NCBI GenBank assembly: GCA_037481715.1
Contig: JBBFLD010000001.1
Coordinates: forward strand, 248,001-312,000
Direction of reading: 5' to 3'
DNA from: Rosettibacter sp037481715
Lineage (GTDB): Bacteria > Bacteroidota > Ignavibacteria > Ignavibacteriales > Melioribacteraceae
Length of the DNA stretch: 64,000 bases
Position numbers and translations under genes: made by a program. Below, in pieces: positions 33,455 to 42,844 of the stretch; position 1 is the first letter of the stretch; every line of letters starts with the position of its first letter. Under the pieces are notes generated by a model. It worked only from the letters and a program-made list of their open reading frames with translations. It was not told the DNA's origin and did not search any database.

Positions 33455-34072
33455 ATGGTTCATCAATTCTTTTTGGATAAAAAGCCACATAGCGGAATGA
33501 AATATCAGGAATACATGAATTCATTAAAACAAAAAATTGAATTAATTAACAAAAATAATTTGACTGAATATGAAGGTGTTTCAGCTAATCTTCTTAAGTT
33601 GAATTATCAACGCTCATCTCGAATTGAAAAAACTTATGTTATTAATAAAGAATTATGTGAACTGATTAAAAAAATTCAAAAGCCTCAATTATGGTTAATA
33701 CTTTCTGAACATTGGTGTGGAGACTCTGCTCAAATAGTTCCATACATTTCAAAATTTGCAGAATGCAATAACTTAATTGACTTAAGAATTTTAGAAAGAG
33801 ATAAAAATCTTGATATAATGGACCTCTATCTTACTAACGGAACAAGAAGTATTCCCAAATTGATTGCATTTGATAATGATGGTAATGAATTATTTCAATG
33901 GGGACCAAGACCAAAAGATGCACAGGATTTAGTTAACAAATTAAAAGCAGAAGGAAAACCCAAAGAAGAATTTCTTGAACAACTTCATATCTGGTATGCA
34001 AAAGATCAGGGTAAATCAATTGAAAAAGAATTTTATGAAATTATATTTAATTTGATCAATCATCATAACTAA
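33455..34072 (+). CDS. Thioredoxin-like protein with a single-Cys WCGDS motif
   Basis: A 205-residue cytoplasmic thioredoxin-fold protein (thioredoxin_9 type). The active-site region is LILSEHWCGDSAQIVPYIS near residues 82-100, with one Cys and Asp-Ser replacing the CxxC second half. The cis-Pro loop is TRSIPKLIAFDNDGNEL near 130-146. No signal peptide is present. A single-Cys site suggests a role other than classic dithiol exchange, for example mixed-disulfide handling with a low-molecular-weight thiol. Its stop overlaps the 3' end of the convergent TonB-like gene by 17 bp. Confidence 0.82.
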   Translation: MVHQFFLDKKPHSGMKYQEYMNSLKQKIELINKNNLTEYEGVSANLLKLNYQRSSRIEKTYVINKELCELIKKIQKPQLWLILSEHWCGDSAQIVPYISKFAECNNLIDLRILERDKNLDIMDLYLTNGTRSIPKLIAFDNDGNELFQWGPRPKDAQDLVNKLKAEGKPKEEFLEQLHIWYAKDQGKSIEKEFYEIIFNLINHHN

Positions 34073-35240
34073 ACGGGAAAATAATTTTAACAACTGCATC
34101 AATATCTTTGCCTGATAGTCTTGCAGGATTAAATTTTGTTCGCATTATTGCAGACTCAACGGCATCATCACAGCCATATCCTATTCCTTTGATTACTTTT
34201 GTATCTCTAACAATACCAAATTTATCAATTGTTGCTTCTATTATTATTTCACCTTTCAACTTAAGTCTTTTTGCAATAAATGGAATTTCTAAATGGTCAT
34301 TAATACTTCTTAATCCCCCAACTGGATACGGACAATCTTCATAATCACAAATTATTTCAGTCTTCTTTCTTATTTCTTTCTCTGTTTGATTTTCCAAAGA
34401 TGCTTTTGTTTGAATATTTGATTGCAATTGAATATCACTTTTCTCAACTTCAGTTTTTTCATTTTTACCATTATTGATCACAACTGTTTTATCAAATATT
34501 TTGAATTCCACTTTCAATGTTACTCTTGAAGGAACAACTTTACCATCTTTCTGACCAGGAATAAATTTAGTTTTTTTAACTGCTTCTTTTGCTGCTTCGT
34601 TACAACCTAATCCTAATCCCTTGATAACTTCTGTATTTGTAACATCACCTTTTTCGTCAATTGTTGCAATTAAAATTACCTCGCCTTCCAAGCCATACAT
34701 TAATGCATGTTCTGGATAAATTAAATTATCCTGAATTGTTTTCATTCCTCCAATTGGAATTGGACAAATATCCACATCACAAATGAGTTCCTGTTTTTTC
34801 TTTTTAAGAAGTTCCTGCTGTCTATTTCCTGCAAGATATGCTTCAGGTGGAGCTGTATAATTTGGGTCATATTCAAATTTATTTGTAGAAACAAGTTTAC
34901 CTTCTTCATAAATATTAATTTCTTTCAATGCTCCATTCTCATAATAAATTCTATGTGTTCCATTTATAATCCCATCTTTGACATAAAATTCTTCTTTTAT
35001 TAATCCGCTTTCATAAAATTGACGCACATAACCATTAAGTTTCCCTTTGCTGAATTCTTTCATCGTCTTTAAATTGCCATTTGGATAATACCAAAATGAA
35101 GTTCCATCAAGAACATCATTTACATAAGAAATTTCATAATATAAATTTCCATCAGGATAATAACTTTTAATAATCCCATTCTGTGGATAAAAAACAGTTG
35201 CTGAAAAAAACAAATAAGCAATAACCAGATATTTTTTCAT
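34056..35240 (-). CDS. MORN-repeat protein with two TonB C-terminal domains
   Basis: Exported protein of 394 residues (signal peptide about 1-20). Residues about 22-130 are MORN/YwqK-like repeats: YYPDGNLYYEISYVNDVLDGT, FWYYPNGNLKTMKEF, RQFYESGLIKEEFYVKDG and IYYENGALKEI. Two TonB-C domains follow (about 150-260 and 295-394). Each opens CPIPIGG or CPYPVGG and has GEVILIATIDEKGDV or GEIIIEATIDKFGIV and KTKFIPGQ or RTKFNPARL. Two TonB-C modules in tandem on a secreted protein without an N-terminal TonB anchor are unusual and argue against simple energy transduction. It may be a periplasmic or surface adaptor. Confidence 0.82.
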   Translation of the reverse strand: MKKYLVIAYLFFSATVFYPQNGIIKSYYPDGNLYYEISYVNDVLDGTSFWYYPNGNLKTMKEFSKGKLNGYVRQFYESGLIKEEFYVKDGIINGTHRIYYENGALKEINIYEEGKLVSTNKFEYDPNYTAPPEAYLAGNRQQELLKKKKQELICDVDICPIPIGGMKTIQDNLIYPEHALMYGLEGEVILIATIDEKGDVTNTEVIKGLGLGCNEAAKEAVKKTKFIPGQKDGKVVPSRVTLKVEFKIFDKTVVINNGKNEKTEVEKSDIQLQSNIQTKASLENQTEKEIRKKTEIICDYEDCPYPVGGLRSINDHLEIPFIAKRLKLKGEIIIEATIDKFGIVRDTKVIKGIGYGCDDAVESAIMRTKFNPARLSGKDIDAVVKIIFPFSYDD

Positions 35241-35356
35241 ATAATTAAAAAATTTGTTTTTAAAATTAAGCTAATCAAATATTACAAAATAAATACTGCA
35301 AATTGCAGATTTCAATACAAAATGAACTCAATAACTAAGTTAAAATCAAGATTGAC

Positions 35357-35389
35357 TTTTTGATATTTCTTAAGTTTTGCATAATTTTG
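35357..35389 (+). promoter_or_regulatory. Bacteroidota-type promoter of tRNA-Leu
   Basis: TTTTTG (35357-35362) and TAATTTTG (35382-35389) are separated by 19 nt, matching the TTTG-N19-TAnnTTTG pattern of the primary sigma factor in Bacteroidota. The second box ends 9 nt before the mature tRNA 5' end, a sensible distance for initiation. Confidence 0.65.
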
Positions 35390-35398
35390 CAAGCCAAT

Positions 35399-35482
<84 letters not shown>

Positions 35483-35502
35483 TAAATTATCAATAAATTA
35501 AA

Positions 35503-35514
35503 GAGGTATAATTG
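35503..35514 (+). promoter_or_regulatory. Ribosome-binding site and TTG start of tig
   Basis: GAGGT (35503-35507) precedes TTG (35512-35514) by 4 nt. The conserved trigger-factor N-terminus starts directly at this TTG, and there is no nearby in-frame ATG that would keep it. Confidence 0.75.
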
Positions 35515-36816
35515 GAATACAAAGTAAATCAACTCGAAGACTCAATTCAAGAAATCGAAGTCAAGCTGACTTATGATGAAATTTTGCCCGATATCGAAAA
35601 GGCATATGAAGAAGAAAGAAAAAATATCACCATAGATGGTTTTCGAAAAGGGAAAGCTCCGCTTTCACTCATAAAGAAATTTTATGGTGATGCAATTGAA
35701 TATGACGCAAGTGAAAAAATTGCCAACAAAAGATTTTGGGAAATTGTAGAAAAAGAAAATATAAATCCTATCAATACACCCACATTAACCCATCTTGATT
35801 TTGTTAAAGGCGATAAACTTTCTTTCAAAATAAAATACGAAGTCACTCCAAAAATTGAATTGAAGAATTATAAAAATCTTGAAATTGAAAAACCAATTTT
35901 CAAAGTAAAAGACGAAGAAATAGAAAAAGAAATAGAATATTATCTTGAATCAAAAGCTCGATTTGAAGAAGCTGAAAAAATTGAGGACAATAATTACCGC
36001 ATCACAGTTAATCTACAGCGTGTTGATAATTCTGGATTGCCAATCATTGGACAAAAAACAGAAAATGTTGTCATCGATTTAAGCGATAAAAGAGTTAATC
36101 AGCAAATTCCTGAAAATGCAATTGGCAAAAAAGTCGGTGACAAATTTCCATTTCATTTTGTAGATGAACACACTCACGGCAATGAAATTCACAGAGAAGA
36201 ATATCATTATGAAGCTGAAATATTGAAAATAGAAAAGAAAGTTATTCCAGAACCAACTGAAGAATTGATTAAGGAAATAACAAATAACAAAGCATCAAAT
36301 CTTGATGAATGGAAAGAGATGATTAGAAAAAATCTTGATGAGTATTATCAATCACAGTCAGAAGAGATTTTTGTAAATAATCTTTTGAATCAAGTAGTGA
36401 AGAATAATGATTTTACTCCTCCGCCGAGTTTAGTAGAATCTTTACTCAAAAATTTTGTAGAGCAGGAAAAAGAAAATGCTAAAAGGTACAGACAAACAAT
36501 CAATGAAGAAGCTGTTAGAGAATATTATAAACCAAGAGCGGTATGGAATGCTAAATGGCAAATTATATTAGATAATATTGCAAAAACAGAAAATATAAAA
36601 GTTGATGATTCTGATATTGAAAAACTTGCAAAAGAAGATTCAGAAAAAACCGGGATAAGTGTTGATAAATTGATTAAGTATTATAAAGATTCTTATAGAC
36701 CATATATGCTACTCGAAGAAAAAGTAATTAATTTCTTGAAAGAAAACACAAAAGTAAAAGAAGTAGATGCTGAAAAATATTCAAAAGAAAAAAAGGAAAA
36801 TGAAGATGAACAATAA
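35512..36816 (+). CDS. tig: Trigger factor, ribosome-associated chaperone and peptidyl-prolyl isomerase
   Basis: Binds the ribosome next to the exit tunnel and shields nascent chains. The ribosome-binding signature is DGFRKGKAPLSLIKKFYG near residues 42-59. The middle region (about 150-245) corresponds to the FKBP-like PPIase domain but looks divergent, lacking an obvious VGxY core. The helical C-terminal domain has PPPSLVESLLKNF and the acidic Lys/Glu-rich end. The 434 residues are normal. It initiates at TTG. Its 3' end overlaps clpP by 11 bp, so the two are translated together; clpX, often next, is absent. Confidence 0.95.
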   Translation: MEYKVNQLEDSIQEIEVKLTYDEILPDIEKAYEEERKNITIDGFRKGKAPLSLIKKFYGDAIEYDASEKIANKRFWEIVEKENINPINTPTLTHLDFVKGDKLSFKIKYEVTPKIELKNYKNLEIEKPIFKVKDEEIEKEIEYYLESKARFEEAEKIEDNNYRITVNLQRVDNSGLPIIGQKTENVVIDLSDKRVNQQIPENAIGKKVGDKFPFHFVDEHTHGNEIHREEYHYEAEILKIEKKVIPEPTEELIKEITNNKASNLDEWKEMIRKNLDEYYQSQSEEIFVNNLLNQVVKNNDFTPPPSLVESLLKNFVEQEKENAKRYRQTINEEAVREYYKPRAVWNAKWQIILDNIAKTENIKVDDSDIEKLAKEDSEKTGISVDKLIKYYKDSYRPYMLLEEKVINFLKENTKVKEVDAEKYSKEKKENEDEQ

Positions 36817-37477
36817 CCTCTGGAATACTTATCTTTCTAAAAATTATGAAATATTCAATCAATTAGTTCCTTATGTAATTGAGCAAACAGGACGCGGTGA
36901 AAGAGGTATGGATATTTTTTCGCGCTTGCTGCGCGAAAGAATTATTTTTCTTGGAACTGCTATAGATGACCATATTGCAAGTCTGGTTATTGCACAATTA
37001 TTATTTCTAGAAGCAGAAGATCCTGAAAAAGATATTTTCCTTTACATCAATTCTCCAGGCGGCAGTGTTTCTGCTGGATTGGCAATTTATGATACAATGA
37101 GATACATCAGATCTAAAGTATCAACTATATGTGTTGGTTTAGCTGCAAGCATGGCAGCAGTTCTTCTTGCAGGGGGTGAACCAGGAAAACGCTCTGCTCT
37201 TCCGCATTCGAAAATTTTGATTCATCAACCATGGGTCGGCGGTTTGCAGGGACAAACTACCGATATTGAAATTCATGCAAGAGAAATGATTAAAACACGC
37301 GATACTATTTACAAAATTTTATCTGAACACACTGGAAAACCTTATGAACAAATTGCAAAAGATTGCGACCGTGATTATTTCCTAAGTGCAGAAGAAGCAA
37401 AAGAATATAATCTAATTGATAATATATTGACTCATCGTGCTGCCCCAACTAACGAAAAAGACAAAAAACAATCTTAA
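36806..37477 (+). CDS. clpP: ATP-dependent Clp protease proteolytic subunit
   Basis: Serine peptidase that forms the tetradecameric Clp chamber. Catalytic residues are visible: Ser in GLAASMAAVLLAGG, His in SKILIHQPW, and Asp in CDRDYFLSAEEA. SPGGSVSAGLAIYDTMR is the family's substrate-binding loop. An in-frame ATG at 36767 would add a Lys-rich extension lying entirely in tig; the ATG at 36806 has an AAGGA about 8 nt before it and is preferred (about 223 residues). ClpC, a likely ATPase partner, is encoded at 56469-58967. Confidence 0.95.
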   Translation: MNNNLWNTYLSKNYEIFNQLVPYVIEQTGRGERGMDIFSRLLRERIIFLGTAIDDHIASLVIAQLLFLEAEDPEKDIFLYINSPGGSVSAGLAIYDTMRYIRSKVSTICVGLAASMAAVLLAGGEPGKRSALPHSKILIHQPWVGGLQGQTTDIEIHAREMIKTRDTIYKILSEHTGKPYEQIAKDCDRDYFLSAEEAKEYNLIDNILTHRAAPTNEKDKKQS

Positions 37478-37519
37478 GTGTAAATGAGATTCTGTTTAAT
37501 AAACTTACAAAAACATATT

Positions 37520-37550
37520 AAAGAGGGGTTTTAATAAACCCCTTTTTATT
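37520..37550 (+). terminator. Rho-independent terminator of tig-clpP
   Basis: GGGGTTT (37525-37531) pairs with AAACCCC (37536-37542), extended by A/T pairs, followed by TTTTTATTTTT. It lies 43 bp after the clpP stop, closing the operon before the S9 peptidase. Confidence 0.85.
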
Positions 37551-37602
37551 TTTAAAGCGTAATGTTCTTAAAATATTTCAAAAAATCTTCAAAGAGGAAC
37601 TT

Positions 37603-39753
37603 ATGAGGAAAATATCATTTCTCTTTTTGCTTTCAATTTTATGGGTAAGTTTTTCATTCCCGCAGAATAAACTTTTAACCGTTGAAGATGTTGTTCTTAA
37701 TTCTTACACAAAATTATCCCCTGCTAACCTTAAACAAATCAACTGGATTCCTCAAACAAACAATTACGTTTATTTAGATAATACAAAGAATGCCTTATTA
37801 AAATTTTCAATCAAATCTGATAAACCTGATACAATTTTAACATTGGCAAAATTAAATGAACTACTTAAGAAAGAGAACTTAAGTGAAATCAATTATTTCC
37901 CTTCAATTAAATGGATTGATAATGTTACATTTAATTTTTGGATTGATAATAAATTTTTCATCTATAATTTAGAAACTAAAAATCTTACATTGGTTAATGA
38001 AATCGACGATAAAGCTGAAAACAAAACTGTAGCACCAAATTCAAAATATGTAGCTTATACAATAGCTAATAATCTTTTTGTAAATCTTGAATCATCAAAA
38101 ACAATTCAGATTACTTTTGAAAAAGATACAAATATTGTATGCGGACAAGCAGTTCACAGAAATGAATTTGGTATTGAAAATGGAATTTTTTGGTCACCTA
38201 ACTCAAATTACATTGCATTTTACAGAATGGACCAAACAATGGTTACTGATTATCCCATTGTTGATATTTCTTATGTTCCTGCCAGATTAAAAAATATAAA
38301 ATATCCAATGGCTGGACAAACAAGTCATCAGGTTACTGTTGGAATCTATGATATAAAAACCAATAAAACTATTTTTCTTAAAACAGGTGAACCATTAGAC
38401 CAATATTTAACTTGTCTAACATGGTCTCCAGATGAAAAATATTTTTATATCGCTCACTTAAACAGAGACCAAAACCATCTTCAGTTAAAAAAATATGATG
38501 TTGCTACAGGCGAATTAGTAAAAATTTTGTTTGAAGAAAAAAATGAAAAATATGTAGAACCTGAAAATCCATTAATCTTTCTTCCTAAAACAAATTCTAA
38601 ATTTTTGTGGTTTTCAAGAAGAGATGGTTTCAAACATCTATATTTATATGACAGCAACGGCAACTTAATTCGACAAGTCACCAAAGGAAATTATGAAGTT
38701 ACAAACTTCATTGGATTTGACAATGATGGTAAAAATATATTAATCACTTCAACTAAAGAAAGTCCGCTTGAAAGACATGTTTACAGAGTAAATTTAGAAA
38801 CTGGTGAGATAAAAAAATTAACAAATGAACCTGGAATTCATATCATTATTCCAAATTATAATCAAAATTATTTCTTAGATTCTTATACAAATTTAGAAAC
38901 ACCAAGAACAATTAACATACTAAACAAAAAAGGTGAAGTAATTAAAAATCTGCTCACTGCAGATAATCCACTAAAAGAATACAAAATTGGAAAAACAAAA
39001 ATTTTCTCTATAAAAAATGAAGAAGGTGTAGAACTATATTGCAGAATGATTTTACCCCCAGATTTTGATGAATCAAAAAAATATCCTGTGATAGTTTATG
39101 TTTATGGCGGTCCTCATGCTCAAGAAATTACAAATAGTTTTGGTTATGGAAGATACTTTTTATGGTTTTATATGATGGCACAAAAAGGTTATATAATTTT
39201 TACACTCGACAATAGAGGCTCAGCAAACAGAGGCTTAGAATTTGAACAAGCAACTTTCAGAAGATTGGGTACCATCGAAATTAAAGACCAGATGAGCGGA
39301 GTTAAATATTTAAAAACTTTACCCTACATCGATACAACAAGATTTGGTGTATTCGGATGGAGTTATGGTGGATTTATGACAACTTCATTAATGCTAAGAA
39401 CAAACAATACATTTAAAGTTGGAGTTGGTGGCGGTGCTGTTATCGATTGGAAATTTTATGAAGTAATGTATACAGAAAGATATATGGATACTCCTCAAAC
39501 AAATCCAGAAGGTTATAAAGAAGCATCATTATTAAATTATGTGCAAAATTTAAATGGCAAATTATTGTTAGTGCATGGAACATCTGACCCAGTTGTTGTA
39601 TGGCAAAATACATTAGCTTTTGTTCAAAAAGCTACTGAATTAAACAAACCATTAGATTATTTCCCTTACATTGGACATGGTCATGGAGTAACTGGAAAAG
39701 ATGCACTACATCTTTACACTAAAATTACAAATTATTTCATCGATAATTTATAA
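37603..39753 (+). CDS. S9B dipeptidyl-peptidase IV
   Basis: Exported serine exopeptidase (signal peptide about 1-20, ending FSFPQ) removing Xaa-Pro dipeptides. The N-terminal beta-propeller (about 40-470) contains YLTCLTWSPDEKYFY and the substrate-anchoring region HRNEFGIENGIFWSPNSNYIAFYRMDQ, whose Glu matches the DPP IV double-Glu area in part. The alpha/beta-hydrolase domain has the nucleophile in GWSYGGFMTTS near 586, Asp in HGTSDPVVVWQN near 661 and His in IGHGHGVTGKDALH near 692. The 716 residues are the family's usual size. It is a single gene after a terminator. Confidence 0.92.
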   Translation: MRKISFLFLLSILWVSFSFPQNKLLTVEDVVLNSYTKLSPANLKQINWIPQTNNYVYLDNTKNALLKFSIKSDKPDTILTLAKLNELLKKENLSEINYFPSIKWIDNVTFNFWIDNKFFIYNLETKNLTLVNEIDDKAENKTVAPNSKYVAYTIANNLFVNLESSKTIQITFEKDTNIVCGQAVHRNEFGIENGIFWSPNSNYIAFYRMDQTMVTDYPIVDISYVPARLKNIKYPMAGQTSHQVTVGIYDIKTNKTIFLKTGEPLDQYLTCLTWSPDEKYFYIAHLNRDQNHLQLKKYDVATGELVKILFEEKNEKYVEPENPLIFLPKTNSKFLWFSRRDGFKHLYLYDSNGNLIRQVTKGNYEVTNFIGFDNDGKNILITSTKESPLERHVYRVNLETGEIKKLTNEPGIHIIIPNYNQNYFLDSYTNLETPRTINILNKKGEVIKNLLTADNPLKEYKIGKTKIFSIKNEEGVELYCRMILPPDFDESKKYPVIVYVYGGPHAQEITNSFGYGRYFLWFYMMAQKGYIIFTLDNRGSANRGLEFEQATFRRLGTIEIKDQMSGVKYLKTLPYIDTTRFGVFGWSYGGFMTTSLMLRTNNTFKVGVGGGAVIDWKFYEVMYTERYMDTPQTNPEGYKEASLLNYVQNLNGKLLLVHGTSDPVVVWQNTLAFVQKATELNKPLDYFPYIGHGHGVTGKDALHLYTKITNYFIDNL

Positions 39754-39859
39754 GGAATAAATTCAGTATTTTTCTAAAAAGTTATAGATATAATTTTAAC
39801 TAAAAATCTGTTTTCATATTTTTAAATAAAAATGATTTTTATCTAAAAAAGAGAAAAAC

Positions 39860-42193
39860 ATGTATAACGAAATCAATGAACTAATATTAAAAATTTATGA
39901 ATTAGCAGAATCAGCAAGACGAAGGGATAAATTTTTTCTTAATGAAGTATGCAATTTTCTGGTTAAAGAATTTAACTTCGATTCAGCTGTTCTTTTTAGG
40001 ATAAATGAAAATAAAACACTAAAATTAGCTGGCAAGTCGAATAATATTAGTAATGAATTTCTTAAGAAAAATAATTTTAACTGCAGCGATTGCAATGTTG
40101 TTTTAGAAGAAATGCAATATGTGCTTAATTCCAAAAATGATTGTAATATAAAAATATCTGAGGGAAATTTTTACGAAGCTTGTACATTCATTAAAATTTC
40201 TGATTCAATTAAGCTCTTGCTCAAGATTGCAAGTAAAACCGAAATTGAAAAACATAAAAAAACGATAATCGAAAACACTCTTCCATTAATCGGATTATTT
40301 ATTCAATACTGGTACAATCGACAACCTGATTCGATGAGTTTCTTCCCAAATCTTGTATATCACACAACGCAAGAACTAAAAGCAAGTGCATCATCAATAA
40401 TAAATTCATACAATGTTCTTTTAGAGAATAAAGAGGCTAATTTAACGGAACATCTTTCATTAATAAAAAAGAATTCTCAAAGTATTTTACTGAATATTAA
40501 TGATTTGAGTGAGCTATCAAAATATGAAGCTAATAATTTATCATTGAATAAAAGTCAAATTAATTTTAATAAATTCATAAATGATATTGTAAATCTTTTT
40601 AGAAACCGCACAGGCAAAAAAATAAATTTTGAAGTCGATATTTCACCAGAATTAAATAGACCGTTAGAAAAAGATGAACAAAAGTTGAAGTATATTATCA
40701 GCACTTTAATTTATGTTACTACTTTATTGACAGATGAAGGAAAGATTTTGATAAAAGCAGCACTCAATCGAAATAAAAAAGTAGAATTCATAATTTCAAA
40801 TGAAGGTAAAAATCTTGATACAGATATAATCAATAACTTTTTTGAGCCTTTCAAGTTGCAAAGCTTAAATGAGTTTAAGAATTCTAATCTTACAGGACTA
40901 AGTTTAACTTTAGTTCAAAAATATATTAATTTTCTTGGTGGAAATATCACAATTAAAAATAATTCACCAAAAGGAATTATATTTAATTTTACAATTAATG
41001 GAGAAAAGATGTCAGAATTAGAATCTACAATATCAAAACTCCCGCAGCCTTCAACTAAAAACAAAGTTCTTGTAATTGAAGATGATTATGCGACATCAAA
41101 ACTACTTAGCAATTATTTAACTAAGTGGGGCTATGTTCCAGCAATTGTAAGTACCGAAGAGCAAGCATTCAATGTCATTAATTCTGAACCGTTGCTTGCA
41201 ATAATACTTGATATCGAATTAGCCAATACAAATGGATTAGAGTTATTGAAAAAAATTCATGAAAATCCAAATGCTAAAAATGTACCTGTAATTGTTTGTT
41301 CGATAGAACCTGAACAGCAAAAGGCATTTTTAATGGGCGCTGTGGAATATTTCATCAAGCCAATAAATTATAATTATCTTGTAGAAGTTCTAACAAATTA
41401 TAAGCTAAGAAAAAATTCAACAATCTTATGTGTTGATGACGATGTTCCTACATTGAATTTAGTAAAACAAGCAATTGAAAGTGTTGGATTTAATGCTATT
41501 GCAGAAAGTGTATCTGCAAATGTAATGGATTTAATTAAAGATAAAGATATAGACCTTGCAATTATTGATTTAGATATGCCTCATCCAAATGGATTTGAAT
41601 TAATAAAAATGATTAAATCTGAAAAACGATTTACACATTTACCAATTATAATTTATACTGGAAAAGAAAATTACAAAGAAGACCTTTACAAAATTGAAGG
41701 CTTATTTGATGAATTACTTGAGAAGCGGTCAACAAATATTGAAGACCTTGCTGATGTAATCAATGCAATGATAAATAGATACGAAGTTCCCCCGCCTGCA
41801 GAAGAAGTTCTTTCCAAAAAAGGTGTAAAGAAAATATTACTTGCAGAAGATTATAAACATTCCCAAATAATTGTTACACGATTATTAAAGAAAAATAATT
41901 TCGAAGACATAGTTGTTGTTGAAAATGGAGAAGATGCTGTCAAGATGGCTCAAAAGGAAAAATTTGATTTGATACTTATGGATATGCAAATGCCAATAAT
42001 GAATGGGTTTGAAGCAACAGAAAAAATTCGTCAAATGCCTGAATACAAAGATGTCCCAATTATTGCATTAACAGCATTTGCAATGAAAGGCGACAGAGAA
42101 AAATGTCTTGAAGTAGGTGCTACAGATTATATCCCAAAGCCAATTGACAGCAAAGAATTTATCGACAAGATTAAATATTATACCAATACATAA
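39860..42193 (+). CDS. Degenerate histidine-kinase-like protein with three receiver domains
   Basis: A 777-residue cytoplasmic signalling protein. Residues about 1-145 look like a GAF-type sensor. A kinase-like core (about 155-385) follows: the dimerisation helix reads YHTTQELKASASSI with Gln171 where the phosphorylated His of HELRTPL belongs. The N-box region KYIISTLIYVTTLLTDEGKI has lost its Asn residues, and the G-box is reduced to NLTGLSLTLVQKY. Three receiver domains follow with intact acceptors: Asp451 (ILDIEL), Asp570 (IIDLDMP) and Asp708 (LMDMQMP), each with an upstream acidic pair and a Lys in a KP motif or equivalent (weakest in the second). It probably cannot autophosphorylate and may be a phosphorelay hub fed by other kinases. 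Confidence 0.82.
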   Translation: MYNEINELILKIYELAESARRRDKFFLNEVCNFLVKEFNFDSAVLFRINENKTLKLAGKSNNISNEFLKKNNFNCSDCNVVLEEMQYVLNSKNDCNIKISEGNFYEACTFIKISDSIKLLLKIASKTEIEKHKKTIIENTLPLIGLFIQYWYNRQPDSMSFFPNLVYHTTQELKASASSIINSYNVLLENKEANLTEHLSLIKKNSQSILLNINDLSELSKYEANNLSLNKSQINFNKFINDIVNLFRNRTGKKINFEVDISPELNRPLEKDEQKLKYIISTLIYVTTLLTDEGKILIKAALNRNKKVEFIISNEGKNLDTDIINNFFEPFKLQSLNEFKNSNLTGLSLTLVQKYINFLGGNITIKNNSPKGIIFNFTINGEKMSELESTISKLPQPSTKNKVLVIEDDYATSKLLSNYLTKWGYVPAIVSTEEQAFNVINSEPLLAIILDIELANTNGLELLKKIHENPNAKNVPVIVCSIEPEQQKAFLMGAVEYFIKPINYNYLVEVLTNYKLRKNSTILCVDDDVPTLNLVKQAIESVGFNAIAESVSANVMDLIKDKDIDLAIIDLDMPHPNGFELIKMIKSEKRFTHLPIIIYTGKENYKEDLYKIEGLFDELLEKRSTNIEDLADVINAMINRYEVPPPAEEVLSKKGVKKILLAEDYKHSQIIVTRLLKKNNFEDIVVVENGEDAVKMAQKEKFDLILMDMQMPIMNGFEATEKIRQMPEYKDVPIIALTAFAMKGDREKCLEVGATDYIPKPIDSKEFIDKIKYYTNT

Positions 42194-42245
42194 AAGTTTT
42201 CATAGAATAAATTTTTTATTATCAGCAAGTTAGTTCAAGAATAAA

Positions 42246-42740
42246 TTATAATTTATTCAGTTCTGCATCTTTTTTCAGAACTTCATTTTCCATTGACTTT
42301 TTATATTCAATCAGCTTTTTTGCAAGAGTATCATCAACTGTAGAAAGAATTTGAACTGCTAATAATCCTGCATTCTTCGCTCCATCTATAGCTACAGTAG
42401 CAACAGGAACACCACCAGGCATCTGAACAATTGATAATAACGAATCCAATCCATTTAATGCACCACTTTTCAATGGAACTCCAATAACAGGAAGATGAGT
42501 ATAGGATGCAACTACACCAGGCAGATGTGCTGCTAAACCTGCACCTGCTATAACAACTTTCACTCCCTTATCTGCTAAACTCGTAACATAATCCTTAACA
42601 TGATTTGGAACTCGATGAGCAGAAAGTATTCTCATTTCATATTTAATCTGAAATTCTTCTAATACTTCTGCGGCTTTTTTCATAACAGGAAGGTCTGAAT
42701 CACTTCCCATAATAATACTTACTAAAGCTTTATTCTCCAT
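42246..42740 (-). CDS. purE: N5-carboxyaminoimidazole ribonucleotide mutase
   Basis: Purine biosynthesis enzyme converting N5-CAIR to CAIR. IMGSDSDLPVMKKAAEVL near residues 10-27 and ILSAHRVPNHV near 41-51 carry the conserved Ser, Asp and His residues, with GAGLAAHLPGVVA and PVIGVPLKSG completing the active site. The longer frame reaching 42803 adds 21 residues with no family similarity. The ATG at 42738-42740 has an AGGAA upstream and gives a standard 164-residue PurE. purK is not adjacent. Confidence 0.95.
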   Translation of the reverse strand: MENKALVSIIMGSDSDLPVMKKAAEVLEEFQIKYEMRILSAHRVPNHVKDYVTSLADKGVKVVIAGAGLAAHLPGVVASYTHLPVIGVPLKSGALNGLDSLLSIVQMPGGVPVATVAIDGAKNAGLLAVQILSTVDDTLAKKLIEYKKSMENEVLKKDAELNKL

Positions 42741-42785
42741 ATTAATATTCCTGATTAGTTTTAGTTTCGAGCCCAAATATAAAAA

Positions 42786-42819
42786 CAAAAAAGCAGAGCT
42801 CAAAATTACCCTGCTTTTT
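42786..42819 (-). terminator. Rho-independent terminator of the DUF2807 gene
   Basis: AAAAAAGCAG (42786-42795) and CTGCTTTTTT (42810-42819) form a stem; on the minus strand a further T-run follows. It lies 26 bp after the DUF2807 stop and just upstream of purE. Confidence 0.75.
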
Positions 42820-42844
42820 TGCTAAGGAGCTGTTATGCATCGAA

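Noticed and set aside
42741..42803. Longer start for purE
   Set aside because: The extra 21 codons overlap a terminator and are absent from the PurE family; the ATG at 42740 has its own ribosome site.
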